Positions 1-7,876 of a stretch of 64,000 nucleotides of DNA are shown here, one piece after another. How positions within the stretch are numbered: the first letter of the stretch is position 1; each line of letters opens with the position of its first letter. Source of the stretch: Paenibacillus glycinis (GTDB lineage: Bacteria; Bacillota; Bacilli; Paenibacillales; Paenibacillaceae); assembly GCF_009909185.1 (NCBI RefSeq), contig NZ_JAAAMV010000009.1, positions 186,001 through 250,000 on the forward strand, given 5' to 3'. The translations under genes and the position numbers were made by a program. The notes beneath the pieces are model-generated. The model saw only the letters and a program-made list of their open reading frames with translations, made no database searches and was not told the DNA's origin.

Positions 1-2
1 AA

Positions 3-419
3 ATCTTCGGCCTCGACGCCGGAGCCGACGATTATCTGACGAAGCCATTCGAGATGGACGAGCTGCTCGCTCGTCTTCGCGTGCTGGCACGGCGGAATTT
101 TGCCCCGAGGCAGTCGGATACGGCGACGTTCGGGCGATTCACGCTCAATCGCGCCTCGCGCCAGCTGTCGCGGGACGGCGCGGGGATTCCGCTTAGCCCG
201 CGCGAATACCAGCTGCTCGATTTCTTCCTGCAGAACGCCGGCAACGTGCTGACGAGAGAGGCGATTCTCGATCGCATCTGGGGGCTCGGCAGCGACGTCT
301 CCTACAAAAACGTCGACGTCACCGTGAAGATGCTCCGGGACAAGCTGGACGATTCCGGAGGAGTACCGGCCATTCACAGCATCAGGGGGGTAGGCTACCG
401 GTTTGAAATGGACGCTTAA
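3..419 (+). CDS. OmpR-family response regulator, 5' truncated by window edge
   Basis: Reads in frame from base 3. The fragment begins at the end of the receiver domain (GLDAGADDYLTKPF, where the K is the conserved lysine of the fifth strand) and continues into a winged-helix OmpR/PhoB DNA-binding domain ending ..HSIRGVGYRFE, the typical C-terminus of the family. The phospho-accepting Asp lies upstream of the window. Its stop overlaps the start of the kinase gene by 17 bp, so the two form a translationally coupled two-component operon. It probably controls the membrane protein/PspA genes downstream, because a pair of 11-bp-spaced TTTACC repeats, the usual layout for this regulator class, sits in front of them (inference). 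Family assignment is secure; target genes are not. Confidence 0.93.
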   Translation: MFGLDAGADDYLTKPFEMDELLARLRVLARRNFAPRQSDTATFGRFTLNRASRQLSRDGAGIPLSPREYQLLDFFLQNAGNVLTREAILDRIWGLGSDVSYKNVDVTVKMLRDKLDDSGGVPAIHSIRGVGYRFEMDA

Positions 420-1713
420 AAAAGGGAAGAAGCGCGACTTATTCCAATACACGCAGCGAAAGCTGACGGTTACCTACACGTGGCTCATCCTTCTGTTTCT
501 GGCCTTATTCGCGATCATCGTATCGCTCTTCTTCCTCTTCATGGCGTACCGGGAACAAAGCGATTCGCTTCGTTCGACCATGAATGCGACCGAGGACGGC
601 CGCGTCGTCATTCCGGACTTGGAGAACGGCCGCAGCGATGAGCTGTACTTCTTCTACGTGCTGGACAAACGCGGCCAAGTACTCGCGCATAGCGATGTCA
701 TCCCGCAGCTGAGCGACGGCAATAAGGAGGCAATCGAGAAGTGGATGCCGGAGGGCGATTCGTTCCGCTTGCGTTGGCAACCCGGACAGCAGCAGCGTTA
801 CGGCGATTTGATGATTCGCACGGATGAGAGGCTGCTCTTCATGGGCGCGCATCCGATATTGACGACGAACGGGCCGGCTACGGTCTATGCGGCGAAGGAC
901 GTCACCTTCTACTGGGATATTCTCCGGAATCTGCTCGTCGTGTTCTTCGTGATATTGATCGTGTTCATTCTTGTTGCCGTCAAGCTCAGCTCCTCGATGT
1001 CCAAGAAAGCGATGGTTCCGATTCAGCTGACGTTCAAGCAGCAGCAGCAATTTCTGGCGGATGCTTCCCACGAGCTGAGGACGCCGCTCAGCATCATGAA
1101 CACGTCGCTCGACGTGATCGAGCTGGAGAACGGGGACGCGATGACGCCGTATGCGAAGGAAGTCGTGACGGATATGAAGGAAGAGATCGGCCGGATGAGC
1201 CGCATGGTGCAGGATCTGCTGATGCTCGCCCGGTCCGATGCGGGCTCGGTCGAGTTCGAGATGCGCGCTTTCGACATGGTCCCGAAGCTCCGCCAGTGGG
1301 TGCTTGCCTTCGAAGGGGTTGCGCAGAAGAAGGCGATCGCGCTTCGTACGATGCTGCCGGAGACGCTGACCGTGAAGGGCGATCCGGAGCGGCTGAAGCA
1401 GCTGGTCTATATCCTGCTGGACAATGCGATCAAGTATACGCCCGAGGCCGGCAGGGTCGACATCGGACTCGACCCGAACCCGAGGCAGTGGCGCATCATC
1501 GTCCGGGACAGCGGCATCGGGATTGCCGAAGCGGATCAACCGCGCATTTTCGACCGGTTTTACCGCGTCGAGAAGCATCGCTCCCGCGAGGAAGGTAGCG
1601 CCGGGCTAGGACTCGCGATCGCGAAGCAGATCGTGATCGCCCATCGGGGCTCGGTCGTGCTCGAGAGCGCGCCGGGGAAAGGAAGCACGTTTTCGGTCGA
1701 GTTTCGCGTGTAG
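403..1713 (+). CDS. membrane sensor histidine kinase of the two-component pair
   Basis: 436 residues, TTG start inside the end of the regulator gene with a G-rich ribosome site about 10 bases upstream. Order: short basic N-terminus, membrane helix (about 21-48), extracellular sensor domain of roughly 120 residues, second helix (about 175-196), HisKA domain with the phospho-acceptor H223 (ASHELRTPL), then HATPase with N box (LLDNAIKYTP), G1 (RDSGIGIAE) and G2 (GSAGLGLAIAKQ). All catalytic boxes are intact. It should autophosphorylate on H223 and pass the phosphate to the regulator encoded just upstream. The extracellular region is not one I recognise, so the signal is unknown; the PspA neighbour suggests cell-envelope or membrane stress. 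Confidence 0.95.
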   Translation: MKWTLKKGKKRDLFQYTQRKLTVTYTWLILLFLALFAIIVSLFFLFMAYREQSDSLRSTMNATEDGRVVIPDLENGRSDELYFFYVLDKRGQVLAHSDVIPQLSDGNKEAIEKWMPEGDSFRLRWQPGQQQRYGDLMIRTDERLLFMGAHPILTTNGPATVYAAKDVTFYWDILRNLLVVFFVILIVFILVAVKLSSSMSKKAMVPIQLTFKQQQQFLADASHELRTPLSIMNTSLDVIELENGDAMTPYAKEVVTDMKEEIGRMSRMVQDLLMLARSDAGSVEFEMRAFDMVPKLRQWVLAFEGVAQKKAIALRTMLPETLTVKGDPERLKQLVYILLDNAIKYTPEAGRVDIGLDPNPRQWRIIVRDSGIGIAEADQPRIFDRFYRVEKHRSREEGSAGLGLAIAKQIVIAHRGSVVLESAPGKGSTFSVEFRV

Positions 1714-1774
1714 CTTACGCGGATGGCGAACGGCCCTTTCTCTGCGGATGACGACGAGCAGGGAATTTTTTGCC

Positions 1775-1806
1775 TTTACCGTACTTTTACCAAGGTTCCA
1801 TATAGT
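1775..1806 (+). promoter_or_regulatory. candidate response-regulator direct repeat and promoter
   Basis: TTTACC occurs at 1775-1780 and again at 1786-1791, an exact 11-bp period, and a TATAGT -10 element follows at 1801-1806. OmpR/PhoB-type activators bind direct repeats of one-turn spacing that replace a -35 element. The position, between the kinase gene and the membrane protein gene, fits activation of the latter by the linked regulator. This is inferred from pattern only. Confidence 0.5.
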
Positions 1807-1851
1807 TAGTCGTGCAGAGACAAGATTAAGTGAAGAAGGGATGATTCAAGC

Positions 1852-2379
1852 GTGGGACGCATTAGACCGTGGGTGAAAAAAACGCTGCTCGTATCCGTCA
1901 TCGTCGTAGCCGTCGGAGCCGGATTTAGCGTGATGGCCGGCGAGCGCGGGCGTGACGTAACGAAGGTGGTGCGGGTTAGTCAGGAGTTTCACGGCAACCC
2001 TGCAGGCGACATGAAGATCGAGGTGAGAAACGGCGGCATCGCAGGCGTGCCTGCGCCGCCCGACATGGGACCCCGCGACGGAGACGGACCGATGCGCATG
2101 CCATTCGGCGGAGAGTCCGCCGTGCCTGCACCGCCCGTAGCGCCGATGATCCGGGAGGGCGGCATCCGCTTCGAGCGGGGCCACGCGCATGGCATCGGCG
2201 CGGGCTTAGCGATTGGCGCGACGATTTTGATCGCCGGGCTATTGTTGCTCTGGATGGGCAAGCGAGGCAGACGGTCGAGCGCCGCGGACGGGCCGAATGC
2301 GCTGGCCGGCATCCCGACGGCATCGGACTTCCTGGACCAATGGGAGATGCAGCAAAATCAAACGAAGGAGTCGAAATAA
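1852..2379 (+). CDS. two-helix membrane protein upstream of PspA
   Basis: 175 residues from a GTG start. One hydrophobic segment at about residues 10-28 (signal anchor), then a roughly 85-residue Gly/Pro/Asp-rich, low-complexity extracellular stretch (APPDMGPRDGDGPM), then a second helix at about 114-135 followed by a basic cytoplasmic tail of 40 residues. Both ends are therefore probably cytoplasmic with a flexible external loop. I do not recognise a family. It ends one base before the PspA start codon, so the two proteins are made together, and it may act as a membrane anchor or sensor partner for PspA in the way PspB/C or LiaI do in other systems (analogy only, no sequence similarity seen). 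Confidence 0.75.
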   Translation: MGRIRPWVKKTLLVSVIVVAVGAGFSVMAGERGRDVTKVVRVSQEFHGNPAGDMKIEVRNGGIAGVPAPPDMGPRDGDGPMRMPFGGESAVPAPPVAPMIREGGIRFERGHAHGIGAGLAIGATILIAGLLLLWMGKRGRRSSAADGPNALAGIPTASDFLDQWEMQQNQTKESK

Positions 2380-2380
2380 A

Positions 2381-3052
2381 ATGGGTATCTTCAGACGCGT
2401 CAAGGATGTGTTTCTGGCCGAAACGAACGGGCTGATCGACAAGTGCGAGAAGCCGCTCCATATGGTGAATCAATACATGCGGGAATTCGGCATCGAGCTG
2501 GAGAAAGGGCAGCATGCCCTGGCGCGGCAGCTGTTTATCGAGAAGCGGCAAGCGGCGCTGATCGCGCATGCCGAGGCGTCCGTAGAGAAGCGGGAGCGTC
2601 AAGCGAAGCTTGCGGTGAACCAGGGCGAGGATCAGATCGCGAAGCTGGCGCTGCAGGAGAAGCTGCTGCAGGAGAAGAAGCTGGCCGTCTACCGCGAGCA
2701 GTACGCCGCGATCCAGGAACAGACGAAGGCGCTGGAAGAGCGCATCGCCCAGCTGCAGGTGCAATCGGAGGAGTACAATCACCGCCGGCTGCTGCTCGAA
2801 TCCCGAGTGAACGTGGCCAGCTCCCTGAAGGAGCTGAACCAGCGCGTCGTCTCGTTTCAGACGGACGGCATGGTCAGAGGATTCGCCCGCGCGGAGGAGA
2901 AGGTGCTGATGATCGAGGCGGAGCTGGAGGCGATGCACCGGTTCAACTCGCCGGCTATGCGGTCCGCGCCGCAGTATCTCGACCCGGCGTTGACGGCGGA
3001 GATCGAAACGTCGCTGGCGGCATTAAAGCAGCAGCCTGCGGCGGAAGCGTGA
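2381..3052 (+). CDS. PspA/IM30 family phage-shock protein
   Basis: 223 residues. It begins MGIFRRVKDVFLAETNGLID, the classic amphipathic N-terminal helix of PspA/LiaH/Vipp1, followed by an almost uninterrupted coiled coil rich in Lys, Glu, Gln and Ala to about residue 180. Proteins of this family oligomerise on the cytoplasmic face of the membrane and protect it from depolarisation and antibiotic damage. The start at 2381 is chosen because the upstream in-frame codons overlap the preceding gene and the family N-terminus starts here; an AAGGAG site lies at 2364-2369. Last gene of the unit; a strong hairpin follows. Family is clear, precise subgroup not. Confidence 0.9.
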   Translation: MGIFRRVKDVFLAETNGLIDKCEKPLHMVNQYMREFGIELEKGQHALARQLFIEKRQAALIAHAEASVEKRERQAKLAVNQGEDQIAKLALQEKLLQEKKLAVYREQYAAIQEQTKALEERIAQLQVQSEEYNHRRLLLESRVNVASSLKELNQRVVSFQTDGMVRGFARAEEKVLMIEAELEAMHRFNSPAMRSAPQYLDPALTAEIETSLAALKQQPAAEA

Positions 3053-3110
3053 AACGAACGCAGGCGGCATATGCCTAAGCAAGCGCATAAAATGCGATAT
3101 AGCATGAATG

Positions 3111-3135
3111 AAAACCGGCAGATTCTGCCGGTTTT
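3111..3135. terminator. hairpin after pspA-like gene
   Basis: Perfect 12-base inverted repeat (AAAACCGGCAGA / TCTGCCGGTTTT) around a single central base, with the T-run inside the arm. Usable on either strand, it closes the PspA unit. Confidence 0.8.
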
Positions 3136-3507
3136 GTGATGTCCGCTAATGGCGAGACCAAGCGGATTCCTTGCCGATACTCGATGCGCAGAAGTCATCG
3201 AATGCAGGGCAATGCCAGCGTTCCTCGGTGATTTGGGGCGAGCAAGCAGGCTGTTTTTGGCTATTTACGAGAGATAACGCGCATCAAGCGTTGCTACTGA
3301 GCCAAGCTCTCCAGATCCGGCTGCAATTTGTTCCGCAGCATGCATAGCATGGCAGCCCCGCTGATTCTGCTCGGGATTGAACAAATGATCATGGAGCGGG
3401 AGAAGCAGCAGGAGCGGATGCGTTGACCCTTCATTGAATGGATGGCGAATTATTGGAAAAAATAACTAATAATTACTCATCGCGCGACTAGGGGAGGGGG
3501 ATAAGCA
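3136..3507. other. intergenic gap, no secure gene
   Basis: About 370 bases with no convincing coding sequence. A short open stretch at about 3340-3426 (ATG start, hydrophobic then Glu/Lys/Gln-rich, ending in TGA) has no ribosome site and I do not call it. The last 80 bases are AT-rich and end in a GGGGAGGGGG ribosome site for the next gene, so its promoter probably lies here. Confidence 0.5.
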
Positions 3508-4293
3508 TTGAATAACTTTAGGAACAAATATCGAAATCGGTATTATCAAGCCAATTTTACTCCCTTCGGAACGATCCAGCTTCACCAGCGAAATCCTCAC
3601 ATCGTTGCATTATGGTCGGTTGCGTTTCCCGGGTTCGGCCATTTTTTGATCCACAAATTCATCACGGGCTTCGCATTGTTTTTTTGGGAATTTTATATTA
3701 ACCAAGTTACGCATCTGAATACGGCCATGATGTATTCGTTTAACGGCGATATCGCCAAAGCAAAGGAGATTTTGGACGAAAGGTACATCTACCTCTATAT
3801 TCCGGTTTATTTATTCGCCATCTGGGACAGCTACCGGACCGCAGTCGATGAAAATATGATCCATTTGTTGGCGAAAAGAGAAAATGCCAAATTCACGACA
3901 TTCTCGATTAATCCGTTCGGAATGAACTTTATCAGCAAGAAGAAGCCGTTGGTCGCATTCGCTTGGTCGTTGGCCTTTCCGAGTCTCGGGCAAATGTATA
4001 TTCATCGCATCATCGGCGCCTTGCTGCTTCTGATCATGACTATCGTCGTCATCCTTAATTCGGACCTGGTGGAAGGCATTCACTATTGTATGCTGGGGGA
4101 CTTCGGAAGAGCCAGAGAAGTCGTAGACGAACAATGGTCCCTTTATTTCCCGTCGATTTATTTCTACGGCATATACGATGCTTACTCCAATACGGTGGAA
4201 TTAGGAAAACTGTTTAGTTGGGAACAAGCGGATTTTTTGAAAAGGCACCATCAACCGCAAAATTTCGTACTCCATAAAGGAGAAAAAATATAA
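3508..4293 (+). CDS. internally duplicated multi-helix membrane protein
   Basis: 261 residues, TTG start with a long purine ribosome site. The protein consists of two homologous halves. Repeat 1 (about 30-120) has WSVAFPGFGHFLIHKFI.., GDIAKAKEILDE and YIPVYLFAIWDSYRTAV. Repeat 2 (about 145-245) has WSLAFPSLGQMYIHRII.., GDFGRAREVVDE and YFPSIYFYGIYDAYSNTV. Each half carries membrane helices with a PGxGHxxIH-type motif, a short amphipathic helix and an aromatic D[SA]Y motif. It resembles small TM2-like membrane proteins doubled by gene duplication, but I do not recognise a named family. The stop codon overlaps the start of the next gene by one base (TAATG), so the two are translationally coupled. 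Confidence 0.8.
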   Translation: MNNFRNKYRNRYYQANFTPFGTIQLHQRNPHIVALWSVAFPGFGHFLIHKFITGFALFFWEFYINQVTHLNTAMMYSFNGDIAKAKEILDERYIYLYIPVYLFAIWDSYRTAVDENMIHLLAKRENAKFTTFSINPFGMNFISKKKPLVAFAWSLAFPSLGQMYIHRIIGALLLLIMTIVVILNSDLVEGIHYCMLGDFGRAREVVDEQWSLYFPSIYFYGIYDAYSNTVELGKLFSWEQADFLKRHHQPQNFVLHKGEKI

Positions 4294-4796
4294 TGGGCTT
4301 ACAGATTTTCTCTACCTTTCAGCACTCGCATTATCTCGAACTCGCAATCAGCGAGCTGAAAGAATACAAGATCGAGGATATCTATGCGGTTCCGCTCGAT
4401 AATCGCAAATTAGATAGCAAAATGTTCGATACGATGCATGCCATGGACGGAACTTCATTGGTCGACACGGCGCTTATACTGGCCATGATGTGCGGAACGG
4501 TCGGGGTGGCGAGAGGGTTCGTCCTGGATTGGGGACCGGTGTTTTGGGGCCTGATCGGTTCGGCTAGCGGATTTGCCGCCGGTTTTGCATTCGATGTCAT
4601 CAAAACGGCCATTAAACGCAAGAAGATCAAAACCGGCAAGACCAGACTTGGCGAAATCATAATCATCGTCCAGTGCAAGAACGAGCAAGCCGAGTTGGTA
4701 GAGCAGACCTTATGGCGTAACATGGCGCTTGGGGTTGCTGTTACGAGCATGCAAAGCTTGGAACGGAATCAGGCGGTATTGGCGGACAAGAACTAA
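4293..4796 (+). CDS. small membrane protein coupled to the duplicated membrane protein
   Basis: 167 residues. The N-terminal 45 residues are soluble (IFSTFQHSHYLELAISELKE, predicted alpha/beta), then come two hydrophobic segments at about 57-75 and 80-100 with Gly-rich packing, a basic stretch (KTAIKRKKIKTGKTR), and a C-terminal soluble part with EIIIIVQCKNEQAELVEQTL. The shape, a short ferredoxin-like fold split around a glycine-rich hairpin, is reminiscent of general-stress YflT/DUF1269-type proteins, but I cannot assign it. It shares the TAATG overlap with the upstream gene, so it should be a partner or regulator of that membrane protein. Confidence 0.78.
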   Translation: MGLQIFSTFQHSHYLELAISELKEYKIEDIYAVPLDNRKLDSKMFDTMHAMDGTSLVDTALILAMMCGTVGVARGFVLDWGPVFWGLIGSASGFAAGFAFDVIKTAIKRKKIKTGKTRLGEIIIIVQCKNEQAELVEQTLWRNMALGVAVTSMQSLERNQAVLADKN

Positions 4797-4846
4797 TGCA
4801 CGCGATATTCGATATCGGATGGCGATATCATTGGAACGCTTCAGAC

Positions 4847-4868
4847 CCGCATAATATGCGGTTTTTTT
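4847..4868 (+). terminator. rho-independent terminator
   Basis: CCGCATA / TATGCGG stem with a one-base centre and seven T residues, 50 bases after the coupled membrane gene pair. Confidence 0.85.
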
Positions 4869-5025
4869 GCATGCGCAGGCGAATACTCGATTCGGTAACA
4901 GGGGATTCTTGAGGTAGATAAGGGATCATTCGTTTGGCGGATCGTTATCATAGAAAAACCCTCATTGATCTATGCGTACTAAACCTCTACTATGAGCATG
5001 AAGATAAATTAGGAGGCGATAAACC

Positions 5026-5664
5026 ATGTCCATGTCAATCGCGGATATCAAGATTCCCGACAGCAAGCTGGCCGTCGAAGCGGCGGAGCTGTTGCGCGAG
5101 CATGGCGACGATCTGCTGTGGAACCATTCGAACCGGGTATTTCTCTTCGCGTCGCTCCAAGGCAACCTGCAGCAAACGAAGTATGATCCGGAATTGCTCT
5201 ATATCAGTTCGCTATTCCACGATCTAGGCTTGACCCCGGCATTCCGCAGTCCGGACAAGCGCTTCGAAGTCGACGGGGCGAATGCCGCGCGCGATTTCCT
5301 GCGAAGCCGCGGCGTGCCGGAAGAATCCGTCCGGCTGGTCTGGGACGCCGTTGCCTTGCATACGACGATCGGAATCGTCGAGTACAAAGAAAGCGAAGCG
5401 GCATTGATGAACTTCGGCGTCGGCTACGACGTCGTAGGCAAAAACTTCGACCTCATCTCGGATGAGATCCGCCGGCAAATCGTCGACGCGTTCCCGCGCA
5501 ACCGATTCAAGCACAAGATCCTGCATGCCTTCTTGGAAGGCTTCAAGCATAAGCCGGAAACGACCTACGGCACGATCAACGCCGATATCTGCGAAGCGCT
5601 TCTGCCGGGCTATAAACGTCCTAATTTTTGTCAGCATGTGCTTCATTCCAGATGGGAAGAGTAA
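5026..5664 (+). CDS. HD-domain protein, cyanamide-hydratase-like
   Basis: 212 residues starting at the ATG that follows AGGAGGCG. HD-superfamily metal ligands are visible: H34 (NHSNR), H65-D66 (SSLFHDLGLT) and H112 (ALHTTIG). The FHDLGLT and ALHTTIG spacing, and the later LISDEIRRQIVDAFPRNRFK block, are what I associate with the fungal/bacterial cyanamide hydratase-like HD group, whose true bacterial substrates are mostly unknown. It is likely a cytosolic metal-dependent hydrolase or hydratase. Alone between its own ribosome site and a gap; no partner gene gives context. Fold assignment is strong, reaction is not. Confidence 0.85.
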   Translation: MSMSIADIKIPDSKLAVEAAELLREHGDDLLWNHSNRVFLFASLQGNLQQTKYDPELLYISSLFHDLGLTPAFRSPDKRFEVDGANAARDFLRSRGVPEESVRLVWDAVALHTTIGIVEYKESEAALMNFGVGYDVVGKNFDLISDEIRRQIVDAFPRNRFKHKILHAFLEGFKHKPETTYGTINADICEALLPGYKRPNFCQHVLHSRWEE

Positions 5665-5865
5665 TCGCGCGCGAGGCAGACGGCGTCGAACGACTGGCGT
5701 ACCGAGAGATGTCTTTTCCTCACTGCTCGTTCCGCAGACCAGCCAAAAAATAATTTCATGCGTTTCCGGTCCTGCGGTCGATGTTGATAGTCCTTGTTCG
5801 TTGTTAGAATAGAGAGGCCGAACATGAATGGTCTTCTAATCGGAACTTGACCAGGAGGATGAGGC

Positions 5866-6219
5866 ATGCTGTTTATGTTGATCGTCAAAGCCTCGGCGAA
5901 TTCGGAAACCGGCAATCTTCCGAACCCGGAGCTCGAAGCAGCCATGACGAAGTACAACGAGGAACTGGTTAAGGCAGGCGTGCGGATTATGGCTAAAGGG
6001 CTTCATCCCAGTACGAACGGGCTCCGCCTGTCTTTTCCGGAACCCGGGGGAAGGCCTGTGGTTACGGACGGCCCCTTCACGGAATCGAAGGAATTGATTG
6101 CCGGGTTCATTCTGATTGACGTGAATTCGAGGGAAGAAGCGATCGGGTGGGCCATGCGGATGCCGGACCCGCAAGGACACGGGGAGGGCCAGATAGAATT
6201 GCGCCAAGTCTTCGAATGA
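5866..6219 (+). CDS. YCII-domain (DGPF) protein
   Basis: 117 residues, start preceded by AGGAGG. Carries the hallmark TDGPFTESKELIAGF and the C-terminal AIGWAMRMPDP segment of YCII/DGPF proteins, a dimeric ferredoxin-like fold related to muconolactone isomerase. Members often sit beside ECF sigma factors; none is present here. Length is normal for the family. Biochemical role unknown. Confidence 0.9.
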   Translation: MLFMLIVKASANSETGNLPNPELEAAMTKYNEELVKAGVRIMAKGLHPSTNGLRLSFPEPGGRPVVTDGPFTESKELIAGFILIDVNSREEAIGWAMRMPDPQGHGEGQIELRQVFE

Positions 6220-6245
6220 AAGCCGCCAAGCGCTTGATCCTCGCG

Positions 6246-6275
6246 AAAGCCGCGTAAATGATACGCGGCTTTTTT
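6246..6275 (+). terminator. rho-independent terminator
   Basis: AAAGCCGCGTA..TACGCGGCTTT hairpin followed by a T-run, directly after the YCII gene. Confidence 0.85.
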
Positions 6276-6434
6276 GCGTGATCATCGTGCCATGAATGTC
6301 GATAATCCACCTAATCTTCCTCTAGCGGCATGCGGATATTTCTTCTTTCGATATTCGCTTATACCTTGATTCGGTACAGGCTGGTGCATAAACGATATAA
6401 ATTCATCGGAAATGTTTAATGCTCGTTCACCGGA

Positions 6435-7154
6435 TCAGACGATAACAAAATCGGTCCCGTAGCATGCAAGCCCCAGCTTCTGCGCCACGCGCCGCGAAGA
6501 ATGGTTATCCCAGAAGGTACTGTATAGAGGGATCCGATCCGCCCGGCGAACCGCCTCCGCCCAACCGGCAACGACGGCAGCGGCATAACCTTGTCCGCGA
6601 AATTCCGGCAGCGTCTCCAACCCCGCTTCGTGGGCGCGCGAGGCGATGCGGACGCTGCGGCAGACCGATACGGCTCGCCCGTCGGAAACCGCCGCGATGC
6701 AAGGCTGCGCATCGTCCACTTCCGGAATCAGCCAATCGAAGTCGCCTGCCAGCAGTTCCGCATTTTGCCTCGTGACGGTGACCGGATTCGACGCGACCGG
6801 GCGTTCGTCCGCGAGATCGACGGGAACCAGATAAGCCGGCCCCATCGTGTAGACTTGCGCGTCCAGCAAGTACATATACGAATCGAAATGGCGGGGGGTC
6901 GACCGCAAATCTCCACGGCCGTCTTCGGCGCATAGGGCCTCCAGCCTCCGGACGAGATCGTCCGGCACGTCGTGTCTGAACCTGCAGACCGTCGTTCCTT
7001 GAATCGTCCGCCCGAGGAACATCCGAGGCGCCGGACCTCCGCCTGGCTCGTTTATCGTCAGCAAGCTCCCCTTACTGTCATGTGCATAGAGCGCCTCGGC
7101 TTGCAGTTCCATCAACCCGTGGGCTCCGATATCGCCGAATGATCGTTGATTCAA
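6435..7154 (-). CDS. GNAT-family N-acetyltransferase
   Basis: 239 residues. The C-terminal half is a GNAT domain: GLETLPEFRGQGYAAAVVAG contains the acetyl-CoA pyrophosphate loop (RGQGYA), followed by an alpha helix and the ending YSTFWDNHSSRRVAQKLG, typical of motif B. The first 110 residues lack obvious motifs and probably form a second, degenerate GNAT-like lobe. The acceptor substrate cannot be read from the sequence. Transcribed alone, leftward, converging on the YCII gene. The hairpin at 6246-6275 may serve both. Confidence 0.88.
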   Translation of the reverse strand: MNQRSFGDIGAHGLMELQAEALYAHDSKGSLLTINEPGGGPAPRMFLGRTIQGTTVCRFRHDVPDDLVRRLEALCAEDGRGDLRSTPRHFDSYMYLLDAQVYTMGPAYLVPVDLADERPVASNPVTVTRQNAELLAGDFDWLIPEVDDAQPCIAAVSDGRAVSVCRSVRIASRAHEAGLETLPEFRGQGYAAAVVAGWAEAVRRADRIPLYSTFWDNHSSRRVAQKLGLACYGTDFVIV

Positions 7155-7335
7155 AAGCAGGTCACGCTCCTTCGCCTAGGGCCGTTTATGACATTCGCCG
7201 GATTTGTGCGGCGATTCGCCTCGTAGCGGTCTGAAGTTTCGACGTTTCTATTTCACTATACCATCAATCCCATTGGCCGTTTCGGTAAATAATGAGCTTG
7301 AATTGACTTTTACTACACAGAATGGGGCGGAGTGT

Positions 7336-7360
7336 AAAAGCCGCGTAAATCGCGGCTTTT
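7336..7360. terminator. bidirectional hairpin
   Basis: AAAAGCCGCG / CGCGGCTTTT stem with a five-base loop, T-rich on both strands. It lies just downstream of the leftward exosporium-like fragment at 7377-7619. Confidence 0.7.
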
Positions 7361-7376
7361 TGCGTTAGGGGATAAG

Positions 7377-7619
7377 TTAAACGCCCGAAGTGGTCAAGCC
7401 TCGAATCACGGGTATCAGAATGTTGGTCGCAGAGGGCGAAGGATCGAGTTGGAGCGCCACCGTTCCGGAGAAGAGCACGCGCGTCAAACCCGGCGCCCCT
7501 GTCATGACGCTATCGCCCGCCGTGGTCAGTATAGGAATACATATGGGGCTTGGCTTACCTATGATCGGGCAAGAGACGCTAATCCGCGGAAGATATGGAA
7601 CGCATCGTATTCTGCTTCG
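7377..7619 (-). pseudogene. fragment of exosporium-like jelly-roll protein
   Basis: On the minus strand an open frame of about 80 codons ends in TAA at 7377-7379. It contains TGAPGLTRVLFSGTVALQL and ILIPVIRGLTTSGV, which align by eye with the intact protein at 46673-47113 (PGIIRAQFDGIVGIQLPETP, VTLTLVRG). No good start codon or ribosome site precedes it: the only ATG, at 7505, would give 42 residues, and the C-terminal half seen in the 46.7-kb paralogue is missing. It is therefore most likely a remnant, though a very short functional protein cannot be excluded. Confidence 0.4.
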
Positions 7620-7730
7620 TTAATATAGGGAACGGATTGCTGGACGGCCTAGTCGATCATATTGCGATCGAACCGTTTCGTTTCCGACAGCCGGGCAAAC
7701 TTCAACGCAGAACGAAAGGGGAGAATCACG

Positions 7731-7841
7731 ATGTCGGGTCCGTCGCCGTTGATGGATGCTTTAGGGATCGCGGGTATTTTCGTCGTCATAGTCGGTTTAT
7801 TGGGGCTTTGCTGGTTTTTTGTGTTTCGCAAAGAAAAATAA
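7731..7841 (+). CDS. 36-residue single-helix membrane peptide
   Basis: ATG preceded by GAAAGGGGAG. The product has a short polar N-terminus (MSGPSPLMDA), one hydrophobic helix of about 20 residues (IAGIFVVIVGLLGLCWFF) and a basic tail ending RKEK, that is a positive-inside membrane peptide. A strong terminator follows 36 bases later, so it forms a complete single-gene unit. No family recognised. Such peptides are often sporulation products or regulators of membrane enzymes, but nothing here says which. Confidence 0.6.
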   Translation: MSGPSPLMDALGIAGIFVVIVGLLGLCWFFVFRKEK

Positions 7842-7876
7842 ACGCGCCTCGAGCCGATTGAACGCCAAGAATCGCT

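Noticed and set aside
505..1578. Long open frame antisense to the histidine kinase
   Set aside because: It shadows a gene with all kinase motifs, has no ribosome site and its product is Arg/His/Leu-biased, as expected from GC-rich antisense frames.
1976..2938. 320-codon antisense frame across the membrane protein and PspA genes
   Set aside because: Spans two well-supported genes on the other strand and has low-complexity composition.
3340..3426. Short frame ending in a Glu/Lys/Gln-rich tail
   Set aside because: No ribosome site and only 28 codons; not distinguishable from chance.
7390..7623. Plus-strand 77-codon frame
   Set aside because: The minus strand here shows similarity to a real protein family, and no ribosome site precedes this frame.
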